Origin: Bdellovibrionales bacterium
GTDB lineage: Bacteria > Bdellovibrionota > UBA1018
NCBI GenBank assembly: GCA_018968995.1
Contig: JAGWZD010000030.1
Span: forward strand, 1-12,538
Reading direction: 5' to 3'
Length of the DNA: 12,538 nt
Shown: in pieces, positions 1-9,899 of the stretch
How the letters are laid out: every line of letters starts with the position of its first letter
Numbering within the stretch: the first letter of the stretch is position 1
Notes under the pieces: generated by a model
Told to the model about the DNA's origin: nothing
Database searches by the model: none
The model's input: the letters and a program-made list of their open reading frames with translations, nothing else
Translations under genes and position numbers: made by a program

Positions 1-756
1 TGCCAGGCCAGGGGGATCGCTTTGGCGGGATAGTCGGTAAAGTTCTTTCATTTCACTTTCAGGAACACCAGGAAGTGAAGGGATGGGAGAGATCCAGGAT
101 TGAAGCTGCGGGATCCACTGCGCCAGTTTAGTGAATGGGGGGCGCCCGAGATCTTGGAGAAAACTCGCGGTGGAGGCGAATCTAGAGTTTTTGAGAAGAG
201 GATTGAACGCTCCAGACATTAGTCCAAAGGTGCTTACGACGATAATGGCGATCAAAAGAAAGATCTTTAAAAACCCCGAGGATCGCCTTGGAGGCGCCTG
301 CTCAGCCATATTTGGTACTGGATGAAAAGATTCAGTCAAAACTTCAGAAGAATTAATCACGATCTTGTTAAAGTGATCCTCCTGAAGTGTTTCAATGGTT
401 CGCTGATTTTCGGCTTCCTTTTCGTTGGCCGTCAGCACAGAACCCGAGTCGATAGTGATATTAAAAGAAGGCTCACCTTTTTCTGAATCACGAATATCTG
501 AAAGCTTTCCGTCAAAAACGGGCCCTTGGTCTGATGGTGGCGCAACACTTCCTGGTGCTGCCGGAGGCGTAAATAAAGAGTCTAGCTCTCGAACCTGGCT
601 CACGGGCTGCCAGTCGCTCATTCCCTCTCGCCAGACATACTGGGTTCGATTGAACTCTCCAGACTGGAGCTTCGCCTGAAGGGTGGCCATCGAAAACGGC
701 CCCTCGTGATGATCGTTCATGTAGACAAACCACTTGTTATCGTGAGAACCGTCCAT
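1..756 (-). CDS. GYF_2-domain membrane protein, partial (C-terminus beyond left edge)
   Basis: An open frame on the minus strand starts at ATG 756-754 and stays open for 252 codons to the window edge, so the C-terminus is missing. Residues 8-55 fit the GYF_2 (DUF4339) pattern: a KWFVY start, EGPFS at 18-22, a leucine-rich helix, then VWREGMSDWQPV at 41-52. GYF-type domains are known as peptide-binding modules, often fused to membrane segments. A Pro/Ala-rich linker follows at about 62-80, then a mostly polar stretch. One hydrophobic segment, about 162-182 and preceded by PPRRSS, predicts the N-terminus in the cytoplasm and the C-terminal part in the periplasm. The start is fixed by the domain, which begins nine residues in, and by a GGAAGG ribosome-binding site (766-771) nine bases upstream. 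It diverges from the ureohydrolase gene. Its function and partner are unknown. Confidence 0.8.
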   Translation of the reverse strand, partial: MDGSHDNKWFVYMNDHHEGPFSMATLQAKLQSGEFNRTQYVWREGMSDWQPVSQVRELDSLFTPPAAPGSVAPPSDQGPVFDGKLSDIRDSEKGEPSFNITIDSGSVLTANEKEAENQRTIETLQEDHFNKIVINSSEVLTESFHPVPNMAEQAPPRRSSGFLKIFLLIAIIVVSTFGLMSGAFNPLLKNSRFASTASFLQDLGRPPFTKLAQWIPQLQSWISPIPSLPGVPESEMKELYRLSRQSDPPGLA

Positions 757-760
757 GGAA

Positions 761-788
761 TTGCGCCTTCCGAATTTCTTTGTAAAAT
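761..788 (+). promoter_or_regulatory. Candidate sigma-70 promoter of the ureohydrolase gene
   Basis: TTGCGC (761-766), a 16-bp spacer and TAAAAT (783-788) resemble -35 and -10 boxes. The predicted transcription start near 795 leaves about 10 bases before the ATG pair at 803/806. The -35 box is weak and overlaps the ribosome-binding site of the divergent GYF_2 gene. This site argues against the upstream ATG at 755 as the true start. Confidence 0.4.
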
Positions 789-802
789 CGAGTGTAAGAG
801 AA

Positions 803-1660
803 ATGATGCAACCGCGCAAATGGACACTAATCGGAGTGCCTGACCACCAGGGTGTGATGAACGTGGGTGGAAGGGTGGGAGCTTGCCATGGGCCTCAGGC
901 CTTCCTGGCTGCTTTTGAGCGTCTGAAAGGACGATACCCCATTCATGACCATCGAGCTGCTTTACGAATGGTCTCGCCGATAGGATCGGATGTTTTTGAA
1001 AACTACCGTCATGCCGCTGACGCTGTCCGAGAAGCCCAGCAGCTGCATCCTTTGAGTGTGATAGTGGGAGGAGGACATGATCACGCCTACTCACATCTTT
1101 TGGGCCTCCGCGAAGCATCTGAAAAACAGCTGCGTCTAGGGTGTATCAACCTGGATGCGCATCTGGACGTGAGGGCTCCTTCTCCGCTGCCTGGAAGTGG
1201 TTCGCCGTTTTACTTGGCAATCGAGACAGGGGTTTTAGACCCCGCAAACCTGATTGAGTTTGGAATTCAGTCACATTGCAATGCCCCCGAGCTTTGGTCC
1301 TACGTTGAGAGTAAAAAAGTCCGCGTGGTTCCTTGGCGAGATTTGAGGGCAGCAAATCGGATAAAGCAGTTTGAGATCGCGCTGGCTCAGTTAGAAGCGA
1401 AAGTAGACGCCATCGTGGTTAGTCTAGATCTGGACTGTATGGCTCAAGCCTATAGTCCTGGCGTCAGCGCTCCTCAGGCGGAAGGATTTAGTTCTGCCGA
1501 AATTATTGAAATGATGGAAGTGGCTGGCACTCATTCAAAGGTCATCTCTTTAGGGATTTTCGAATTAAGCCCTGAGCATGACGTGCAAGATCAAACCGCA
1601 AGAGTGGCGGCAACAGCTGCTTACCACTTTATCGAGCAAAAGTTATTCAGCAAGATCTAG
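803..1660 (+). CDS. hutG: Arginase-family ureohydrolase, probable formimidoylglutamase (HutG-like)
   Basis: This is a binuclear Mn hydrolase of the arginase/agmatinase/formimidoylglutamase family, 285 aa and near the usual length. Numbered from 803, all the expected metal ligands are visible: GGGHD (H92), INLDAHLDV (D118, H120, D122) and SLDLD (D209, D211), with the late FELSP glutamate at 254. SPGVSAP (218-224) replaces the usual DP.xAPGTGTP and is the form I associate with formimidoylglutamases, which cleave N-formimidoyl-glutamate to glutamate and formamide in histidine breakdown. No other hut gene is nearby, so the substrate is inferred and other ureohydrolase activities are possible. An ATG at 755 would add 16 residues, but family proteins begin near WTLIGVPDHQG. 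AAGAG (796-800) suits ATG 806 slightly better than 803. Its stop codon overlaps that of the next gene. Confidence 0.82.
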   Translation: MMQPRKWTLIGVPDHQGVMNVGGRVGACHGPQAFLAAFERLKGRYPIHDHRAALRMVSPIGSDVFENYRHAADAVREAQQLHPLSVIVGGGHDHAYSHLLGLREASEKQLRLGCINLDAHLDVRAPSPLPGSGSPFYLAIETGVLDPANLIEFGIQSHCNAPELWSYVESKKVRVVPWRDLRAANRIKQFEIALAQLEAKVDAIVVSLDLDCMAQAYSPGVSAPQAEGFSSAEIIEMMEVAGTHSKVISLGIFELSPEHDVQDQTARVAATAAYHFIEQKLFSKI

Positions 1661-2745
1661 CCTGAGATCTGCTTTTTCATTTGAGTCAAGGTGCGAGCTT
1701 GCTCGGTGATTTTTGAGGCGGTTTTAGAAATCTCTTCGGGAATCGAGCGCAGTGACTCTCTGGCTTCAGTAAGCGCCTCGTGACCAATGTCTAGGTCTGT
1801 GGTAACGGGTTCAAGACCATTCTCAAGTTGACGAATTTCGCTCTGTAAATCAGCAGATTTTTGTCTGAGATCCAACAATTGCTGGTGCAGCAAATGCACT
1901 TGGTAGGGCGAGATATTTTGTTTGCTTACAGACTGCGTGGATTCAATCATGAGATTCAAAACAGTCGCCTCAGCATGTAGGGCCCATCCTGAAATTTCAT
2001 CGATGCGTTTAGTGACTCGCCGTGCCTGCTGAATGGTGTCGTGGCAAAGGTTTCGGGCGTGCCCCAAGTTTCCTAGGGCTTCTTTTGAGGATGAATTTAC
2101 GGACTCAAACTGCGCAAAAATATCTCGTATCTGTGTGCCCAAGCCGAGAAGAGTCTCTCTAAAAATAGGAGTGAGCTCTGAAACCCGGTCAACTCGCAAT
2201 TGAGCTTCTCGGTAAAAATGCCTGAGCGATCGAATCTCGAGGAAAAACCCGAGAATGAGGGTGGCTGCTAGAAAGACTGCAGCCCAGTAAAGGTCTTTTG
2301 AGAGATTATTCTTCGAGCCAGCCGCCATGGTTTCCGGACTGGTGATGTGAACTCGCACCCCACCAGATTGTTCAGAGTCGGTCACTTGAATGGATTTAAT
2401 CACCTCCACGCTTCCATCGGGATTCGTACTGGTGCTGTCCAAAATTTCACCACGCAAACGAGAGACGTGAATGTGCCGAGGCTCTACTCCCTGGCTGAGT
2501 TGGAAAGTGGTCCATCCCAAAGGATCAGGGATTTTTTTCTGTTGGGCAGCAAGTGCTAGACCCTCAGCCTGAGTGACAATTTGCCGCGCCAGGGCTACCG
2601 AGTAATCAGTCTGGCGCGCCGCCGTTCGAGAGTCGTCCACGAGGCGAGCGAAAAGAGTGACGATCAGCGCAAAAGCGCCAGCGGCCGTCCATCGCAGAAG
2701 TCGGGAGGATCGTGGGTCAATGATTTGACGCAAAAGGGCTCTCAT
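1657..2745 (-). CDS. Two-TM coiled-coil protein resembling a degenerate methyl-accepting chemotaxis protein
   Basis: From ATG 2745 the product is 362 aa. TM1 lies at about 18-35, followed by a periplasmic region of about 115 residues with a helix and then beta-rich sequence (sCache-like by appearance only). TM2 lies at about 152-169, and then about 190 cytoplasmic residues that look helical throughout. This is the layout of an MCP, but I see no HAMP domain. Where the conserved hairpin tip should be, VLNLMIESTQ (262-271) faintly echoes ALNAAIEAAR, and LLDLRQKSADLQSEI (290-304) faintly echoes EVRxLAxxS..A..EI. Coupling to CheA/CheW therefore looks doubtful; a structural or non-chemotactic sensor is possible. 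An upstream in-frame ATG at 2808 would add 21 residues and leave only 26 bp to glpK; neither start has a well-spaced ribosome-binding site. It converges on the ureohydrolase gene with interlocked stop codons. Confidence 0.72.
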   Translation of the reverse strand: MRALLRQIIDPRSSRLLRWTAAGAFALIVTLFARLVDDSRTAARQTDYSVALARQIVTQAEGLALAAQQKKIPDPLGWTTFQLSQGVEPRHIHVSRLRGEILDSTSTNPDGSVEVIKSIQVTDSEQSGGVRVHITSPETMAAGSKNNLSKDLYWAAVFLAATLILGFFLEIRSLRHFYREAQLRVDRVSELTPIFRETLLGLGTQIRDIFAQFESVNSSSKEALGNLGHARNLCHDTIQQARRVTKRIDEISGWALHAEATVLNLMIESTQSVSKQNISPYQVHLLHQQLLDLRQKSADLQSEIRQLENGLEPVTTDLDIGHEALTEARESLRSIPEEISKTASKITEQARTLTQMKKQISG

Positions 2746-2834
2746 CCTAACAGCGTATCGGTCGACAAGATGAATCGATGAACGGGCAAAAATTTCTCTC
2801 CGTGGCATTCACCCGGAACACGTAACTTCAGGAG

Positions 2835-4319
2835 ATGGATACCATTCTTGCGATCGATCAAGGAACCACTGGAACAACTGCTTTGCTCATGGATCGTGAG
2901 CTGAATCGGATTGCCGAAGCGAGCATCGATTTTGAGCAGCACTTTCCCCAACCGGGATGGGTAGAGCACGATCTCAATGAGATTTGGAACACCGTGGTTC
3001 AGACCGTTCGCGAAGTCACGCAGCGGACAGATATACGCCGTATCGCAGCTATCGGAATCACCAATCAGCGAGAAACCCTTTGCTTCTGGGATAAGAAAAC
3101 AGGCGAACCCTTGGCTCGTGCCATGGTTTGGCAGGATCGTCGCACGGCAGGCGCCTGTGAGGCCCTGAGGGCTCAGGGTCTGGAGTCTTTTTTTCAGGAC
3201 AACACAGGTCTTTTACTAGATCCTTATTTCTCTGGGACCAAAGCAGCTTGGGCCTTAAAGAACTGGTCAGTAGTTTCTCAAGCCTATCAGCAAGGAAGAC
3301 TTGCAGCCGGGACGATCGATAGTTATCTGATTGCGCGACTTTCAGGCGGACTGGTTCATGCGACCGAGCCTAGCAATGCTTCTCGCACACTCGGTTTTCA
3401 TCTCACGAAGCATGAATTTTCAGATGATCTTTGCCGAGCTTTGGGTGTCCCCCGTGAGATTTGGCCCGAAGTCCGTCCCTCTTCTGGAACGTTCGCCCTC
3501 ACAAAAGGTTTTCCCGGATTACCCGATGGCATTCCTATTTCAGGAGTGCTGGGAGATCAGCAAGCCGCTCTTTTGGGACAGGCCTGTACCAAAGAGGGAA
3601 TGGCAAAATGCACCTACGGCACAGGGGCTTTCTTGTTGATGAATACCGGTCGCTCACCCGTTAAAAGCCGTCACCGTTTGCTCACCACGATTGCGTGGCA
3701 GATGCCGCGAGAGGGAACCGTATACGCTTTGGAGGGTTCAGCCTTCATTGCAGGAGCAGCTGTCCAGTGGGTACGTGATGGAATGAAGTTGATTCGAGAT
3801 TCGTCTGAAATTGAAAGCCTCGCAGAGACGGTGAGTCATTCAGACGGAGTCGTCTTTGTTCCAGCCTTAACGGGATTGGGAGCTCCATACTGGGATCCTC
3901 AGGCAACAGGTATGTTTACGGGTCTCACTCGCGGAACTCAGGCCGGACATTTAGCCCGCGCGGTTCTTGAAGGGATTGCATTTCAAAATGCGGATATTCT
4001 GGCCGCAATGGAAAAGGATCTTGGTAAGCCGCTGACCTCCCTTAATGTAGATGGTGGAGCGGCTGCAAATAATCTTTTGATGCAGTTTCAGTCGGATGTT
4101 CTGAATGTAGACTTGAAGCGGCCTAAGTATCTCGAGACCACCAGCCTTGGCGCAGTGTTTATCGCAGGTCTGGGAGCAGGACTATGGAGTGATATTTCTG
4201 AAATCGAAAAAACGTGGAAACAGGATCGCGTTTTTAAGCCTACATTCGATTCCAATCAGCGTTCCGAAACAATGCAACGGTGGAAAAGAGCGGTTTCGCG
4301 AGTTCTACTGAAGGATTGA
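2835..4319 (+). CDS. glpK: Glycerol kinase
   Basis: This FGGY-family kinase converts glycerol and ATP to sn-glycerol 3-phosphate in the cytoplasm, feeding glycolysis and phospholipid synthesis. At 494 aa it is close to the family norm. Visible motifs are the N-terminal phosphate loop AIDQGTTGTT (6-15), ITNQRET (75-81, glycerol-binding R79/E80), VWQDRRTA (98-105), DPYFSGTK (129-136), NASRT (181-185), GVLGDQQAALLGQ (237-249, catalytic-base D241), KCTYGTG (258-264), and the second FGGY signature starting VDGGAAANNLLMQ (405-417). The segment before GDQQ has no histidine of the type phosphorylated by PTS in some Gram-positive enzymes. No glpF, glpD or glpR is adjacent. An in-frame stop twelve bases upstream leaves ATG 2835 as the only ATG start. 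Oddly, its AGGAG directly touches the ATG. It ends 5 bp from convergent radA. Confidence 0.95.
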   Translation: MDTILAIDQGTTGTTALLMDRELNRIAEASIDFEQHFPQPGWVEHDLNEIWNTVVQTVREVTQRTDIRRIAAIGITNQRETLCFWDKKTGEPLARAMVWQDRRTAGACEALRAQGLESFFQDNTGLLLDPYFSGTKAAWALKNWSVVSQAYQQGRLAAGTIDSYLIARLSGGLVHATEPSNASRTLGFHLTKHEFSDDLCRALGVPREIWPEVRPSSGTFALTKGFPGLPDGIPISGVLGDQQAALLGQACTKEGMAKCTYGTGAFLLMNTGRSPVKSRHRLLTTIAWQMPREGTVYALEGSAFIAGAAVQWVRDGMKLIRDSSEIESLAETVSHSDGVVFVPALTGLGAPYWDPQATGMFTGLTRGTQAGHLARAVLEGIAFQNADILAAMEKDLGKPLTSLNVDGGAAANNLLMQFQSDVLNVDLKRPKYLETTSLGAVFIAGLGAGLWSDISEIEKTWKQDRVFKPTFDSNQRSETMQRWKRAVSRVLLKD

Positions 4320-4343
4320 TTCTCTTAATTTTTTTCGCGAACC
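4292..4343. repeat. Imperfect inverted repeat spanning both stop codons of glpK and radA
   Basis: GGTTTCGCGA (4292-4301) can pair with TCGCGAACC (4335-4343) with one bulged T. The 33-base loop contains both stop codons and a T7 run. Read from either side it could form a weak stem at the convergent 3' ends, but there is no U-tract directly after the stem on the plus strand. A bidirectional transcript-end structure is therefore only a possibility. Confidence 0.35.
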
Positions 4344-5737
4344 AATCGACCTAAGTGCGATACTCGATCGAGCGTGAGAACTCGGATTCCTTGAATTTTT
4401 CCAACGCGCTCAGCCGAACCCTCAGGAATAACCACGGTCTTGAATCCGAGCTTTCTCGCTTCTTCAACGCGAACATCAATCTGCGACACCCGCCGAACTT
4501 CTCCTGTCAGACCCAGCTCACCGATCCATGCCCAGTCGAGCGGAAATGGATGATCTTCTACCGAAGACCAGATGGCAGCAATAGCTGCAAGATCGCAAGC
4601 AGGCTCGGAGAGCTTCAATCCACCTGCGACGTTAAAAAATAGATCTTGTTCAGCCAATCGTACGCGCATGTGTCGCTCGAGGATGGCGCTAAGTAACGCG
4701 ATACGATTGGAGTCCATTCCCACTGAGGTTCTTCGAGGTAAAGATAGCGGACTTGGGGCCACCAAAGCTTGTAATTCGACAAGAAGAGGTCGTGTTCCCT
4801 CGAGCAGGGTTCCAATTGCAGTTCCTGGAAGTGCCTCGCGTCGATCGCTCAGAAAAAGCGATGAGGGATTGCTGACCTCTTGAAGGCCATCGCCTTCCAT
4901 CTCGAAAACTCCAAGCTCACGAGAGCTTCCAAAACGGTTTTTCACAGCCCTGAGTAGTCGATAGGTGGATCCACTATCGCCCTCAAAGTAGAGCACGGTA
5001 TCAACCATGTGCTCTACGACCTTCGGACCTGCGATACTTCCTTCTTTAGTGACATGACCCACTAGCCAAACAGAAATGCCGGCGCTCTTTGCTAAGGCCA
5101 TCAGTTTTGCCGATATTTCTCGAACTTGGGTAACACTTCCGGGGGCAGACTGAAGATAGCTGCTTGTGAAGGTTTGTAGCGAGTCCATCACTAAAACATG
5201 AGGCCTCAGTTCTTTGACAGTGGCGAAAACTTTTTCAATCTGAGTTTCGGCAGCGAGAAAGATGTGTCCGCTTCCTTGAACTCCGAGTCGAATCGCCCGA
5301 CTACGAATTTGATCTACGGACTCCTCTCCACTCACGTAGAGAATTTTTAGATCTGCATTCTTGAGGCGAATTCCACGAGCCATTTGAAGCAAAAGGGTGC
5401 TCTTTCCAATGCCGGGATCTCCACCGAGTAGGGTAAAGCTATCGGGAACCAGGCCACCGCCGAGAACCCGGTTCAATTCCCCGATTCCTGTATCGAGTCT
5501 GCGAAGTGCGCGTGAAGGATCTTCTGGAGCATCGAGGTCGGTCCAGTCCCCAGGTTGGGCAGAGAATTCCTCTCGAAGTGCGGCCAGGCTTCCCTCTTGA
5601 ACAGCAGGAGAACCATCACCAGGCGAGGTTCGTTCCTCGACAAAAGAGTTCCAGGCTTCACATCCTGGGCAACGGCCGAGCCACTTCGCGCTGGTGTGAC
5701 CACAGCTTTGACACTGGTACTGAGTCTTGATTTTCAT
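4325..5737 (-). CDS. radA: DNA repair/recombination protein RadA (Sms)
   Basis: RadA is a RecA-like ATPase that extends heteroduplex DNA at branched recombination intermediates. At 470 aa it has the full family layout. It opens with a C4 zinc finger, CQSCG...CPGC (C9, C12, C23, C26), followed by Walker A GGDPGIGKST (105-114), Walker B VLVMDSLQTF (181-190) and the RadA-specific KNRFGSSRE (266-274). A Lon-like C-terminal domain (about 300-470) follows, with EPACDLAAIAAI where Lon would carry its catalytic serine, so it should have no protease activity. A TTG at 5749 is in frame, but the ATG at 5737 has GAGGA (5743-5747) five bases upstream, so I chose it. radA converges on glpK and diverges from the 155-aa gene across an 81-bp gap. 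Confidence 0.96.
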   Translation of the reverse strand: MKIKTQYQCQSCGHTSAKWLGRCPGCEAWNSFVEERTSPGDGSPAVQEGSLAALREEFSAQPGDWTDLDAPEDPSRALRRLDTGIGELNRVLGGGLVPDSFTLLGGDPGIGKSTLLLQMARGIRLKNADLKILYVSGEESVDQIRSRAIRLGVQGSGHIFLAAETQIEKVFATVKELRPHVLVMDSLQTFTSSYLQSAPGSVTQVREISAKLMALAKSAGISVWLVGHVTKEGSIAGPKVVEHMVDTVLYFEGDSGSTYRLLRAVKNRFGSSRELGVFEMEGDGLQEVSNPSSLFLSDRREALPGTAIGTLLEGTRPLLVELQALVAPSPLSLPRRTSVGMDSNRIALLSAILERHMRVRLAEQDLFFNVAGGLKLSEPACDLAAIAAIWSSVEDHPFPLDWAWIGELGLTGEVRRVSQIDVRVEEARKLGFKTVVIPEGSAERVGKIQGIRVLTLDRVSHLGRLVREKN

Positions 5738-5742
5738 AACAG

Positions 5743-5747
5743 TCCTC
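5743..5747 (-). promoter_or_regulatory. Ribosome-binding site deciding the radA start
   Basis: GAGGA on the minus strand sits five bases before ATG 5737-5735 and overlaps the alternative TTG codon at 5749-5747. It therefore favours the ATG. Confidence 0.7.
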
Positions 5748-5784
5748 AAGGGTTGCGAGCCTAGGTTTCCTCCGCAAAGGCGTC

Positions 5785-5812
5785 TTGTCCAATTAAAAAT
5801 CTGAATTAAACT
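5785..5812 (+). promoter_or_regulatory. Candidate promoter of the 155-aa gene, giving a near-leaderless mRNA
   Basis: TTGTCC (5785-5790), a 16-bp spacer and TAAACT (5807-5812) each match 4 of 6 consensus positions. The -10 box ends six bases before the ATG at 5819, so transcription would begin at or next to the start codon. An alternative A/T-rich -10 at about 5793-5800 would give a leader of about ten bases. Confidence 0.4.
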
Positions 5813-5818
5813 AGTAGG

Positions 5819-8291
<2,473 letters not shown>

Positions 8292-8300
8292 TTAATGCTT

Positions 8301-9899
8301 TTAAAATGGAATGACAAACGACGGAACGAGAGCAATCGTTTTATGGTTCAGTGATGCGCCATCGGCATATTCCGCGCCTTGCGACTGAAAAGAAACGCCA
8401 GTTCGAAACAGAAGACGTGGACGGAGATTATAAACAGTGCCGAAATAGAACTGAACCATCGTGCTGCTAATGGGGGCTGCCCGAGCGGTGCCGCTCTCTT
8501 TTACTGAGCGCAAAAGACCGAAATCTAAATTGAGCTGAGCGGTCCAGCCTGCCCGCAGCGGTAGATCACCACCAACCCCAAGCAGCATCCCACTCCAGGT
8601 TACGGGGTTAACGTTTTGGGCAGTAAATTTCGGCAGAGAATAGATCGCAGTCTGATAGCCTGCCTTGATCCATCCTTTGGCTCCGAAAAAATTTAGTCCC
8701 GAGAGGTAGCTATAGCCCAAAGCCACTTTGGCCTCCATCAGGGTTCCAGATCCCTTCAGGGTCGACGAGCTTCCATTGACGATATCGGACTGAGAAAATG
8801 AAAACGCCGAAAATCCCAATGCACCCTCAGTGAACCATTGGCGATCGAGCCAAAGAACCGCTTCAGATCGTCCTCCGTAAGCGATTCCCCCACCAGTTTT
8901 TCCAGATGTTCCGCTCTGAGAGCTGAATTGCCGACTAAAAGTTCCTAATTGCGGGGCAGCAGAAATCCAGCCTAATCGGGGTGGTTCAGGACGGTCCATC
9001 ACCGAGGGCTTGTCGTTTTCGGTCTCTTGAATCACTTGTGGAGCTGGGGGAGGCGCTGCAGAGATTTGTGTAATTTTTTGTCCCCGGGCAATCGGTCGCG
9101 ATTGTTCTTCTTCAATGATTTTGCCGAAAGCTAGCGCTGGTTCAACTTGTTCAATTTGAACAGCCCCAGTTCTCGCAATTTTCCACTCTGCAATGGTGTT
9201 CAAAAGAGGGTGTTTTTTTACGTCATCAATGGTGCCGACCCAGACGGTGTCGCCTTTTTTTAGGCCCAAATTAGCGCCGCTATTGATCGTGACCACATCG
9301 CCATCTCTTCCGTTGATTTGGGCGACAAACGGAATTTTTCGAATCAGGCGGTCCATGGCAAGTTGCAGCTGTGCACGAATCGTTTCGGCCCCTAGTGTAT
9401 TTCCGTCGCGAGGCTCATCGAGATAAAAAACTTCGGTCGAGAGCAAGTCCATTTTTGGAGCATGGAGCCAATCCAGCGTAAATCGGTAGCGAGGGCCTTC
9501 CTTGAAAATTTTGGTTCGAATTAATGTCTCACTGCGAGTGGCCCGAGCAAGGTTTTCTAAAACCTTGGTGTCCTCAATCAGCTTCTCATACGACAGCTTT
9601 GACTTATCGAGGACGCTTTGGGCGGTCGAAAGGTCTTGCATGGTGAACCGAGGCTGTCCGCTGAAATAGTCCTTGAGCGCTTCCGAAACGTAATTCGCGA
9701 AAAGCCCGTCGACGTTGTCTGAGGATTTTAGAGCCCCTACGCTCTGAAGCGAGTAACGTCGATCAAACTCTGGAGAGGCGTAGGAAGCTAGAGGGTGAGC
9801 AACAGAGCACAGCCAGACCGTGATGCTGAAAATCAATTTCGGCAGGATAAGAGAAGTTCGCTCAGAGAATGCCACGAGCGCTTTCAGTCTGGTCTTCAT
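8301..9899 (-). CDS. Exported FlgT_C-like plus outer-membrane beta-barrel protein
   Basis: The product is 532 aa. Residues 1-41 form a long signal peptide with hydrophobic core LIFSITVWLCSVA and probable cleavage after SYA. Residues about 43-190 form a mixed alpha/beta region reminiscent of the TolB/CsgG-like N-terminal folds of FlgT. Residues about 195-280 contain VVTINSGANLGLKKGDTVWVG (202-222), which fits the small beta domain at the C-terminus of FlgT. A Pro-rich linker spans about 281-306. From about 310 to the end, alternating polar/aromatic strands, Gly-rich turns and a final Phe after IALVPSFVIPF are the hallmarks of an outer-membrane barrel with a BamA-recognised C-terminal signal. 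It probably sits in the outer membrane with a periplasmic N-terminus; its function is unknown. The ATG lies inside the upstream HTH gene (38-bp overlap), with GGTGG six bases before it. ligA follows 21 bp downstream. Confidence 0.78.
   Translation of the reverse strand: MKTRLKALVAFSERTSLILPKLIFSITVWLCSVAHPLASYASPEFDRRYSLQSVGALKSSDNVDGLFANYVSEALKDYFSGQPRFTMQDLSTAQSVLDKSKLSYEKLIEDTKVLENLARATRSETLIRTKIFKEGPRYRFTLDWLHAPKMDLLSTEVFYLDEPRDGNTLGAETIRAQLQLAMDRLIRKIPFVAQINGRDGDVVTINSGANLGLKKGDTVWVGTIDDVKKHPLLNTIAEWKIARTGAVQIEQVEPALAFGKIIEEEQSRPIARGQKITQISAAPPPAPQVIQETENDKPSVMDRPEPPRLGWISAAPQLGTFSRQFSSQSGTSGKTGGGIAYGGRSEAVLWLDRQWFTEGALGFSAFSFSQSDIVNGSSSTLKGSGTLMEAKVALGYSYLSGLNFFGAKGWIKAGYQTAIYSLPKFTAQNVNPVTWSGMLLGVGGDLPLRAGWTAQLNLDFGLLRSVKESGTARAAPISSTMVQFYFGTVYNLRPRLLFRTGVSFQSQGAEYADGASLNHKTIALVPSFVIPF

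Noticed and set aside
755..802. Sixteen-residue N-terminal extension of the ureohydrolase from ATG 755
   Set aside because: Its ATG overlaps the start of the divergent gene, the extension would cover the predicted promoter, and family proteins start near the later ATG pair.
717..1118. 133-codon minus-strand frame opposite the ureohydrolase
   Set aside because: It lies inside a well-supported enzyme gene and the divergent start region; the translation shows no domain and looks like a shadow frame.
2755..2762. FliA-like -10 (ACCGATAC) before the MCP-like gene on the minus strand
   Set aside because: Six of eight bases match GCCGATAA, but no TAAA-like -35 lies 14-16 bases upstream, so it is not strong enough to annotate.
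2742..2969. 75-codon minus-strand frame across the glpK start
   Set aside because: Overlaps confirmed glpK codons and the start of the MCP-like gene in a different frame; no domain.
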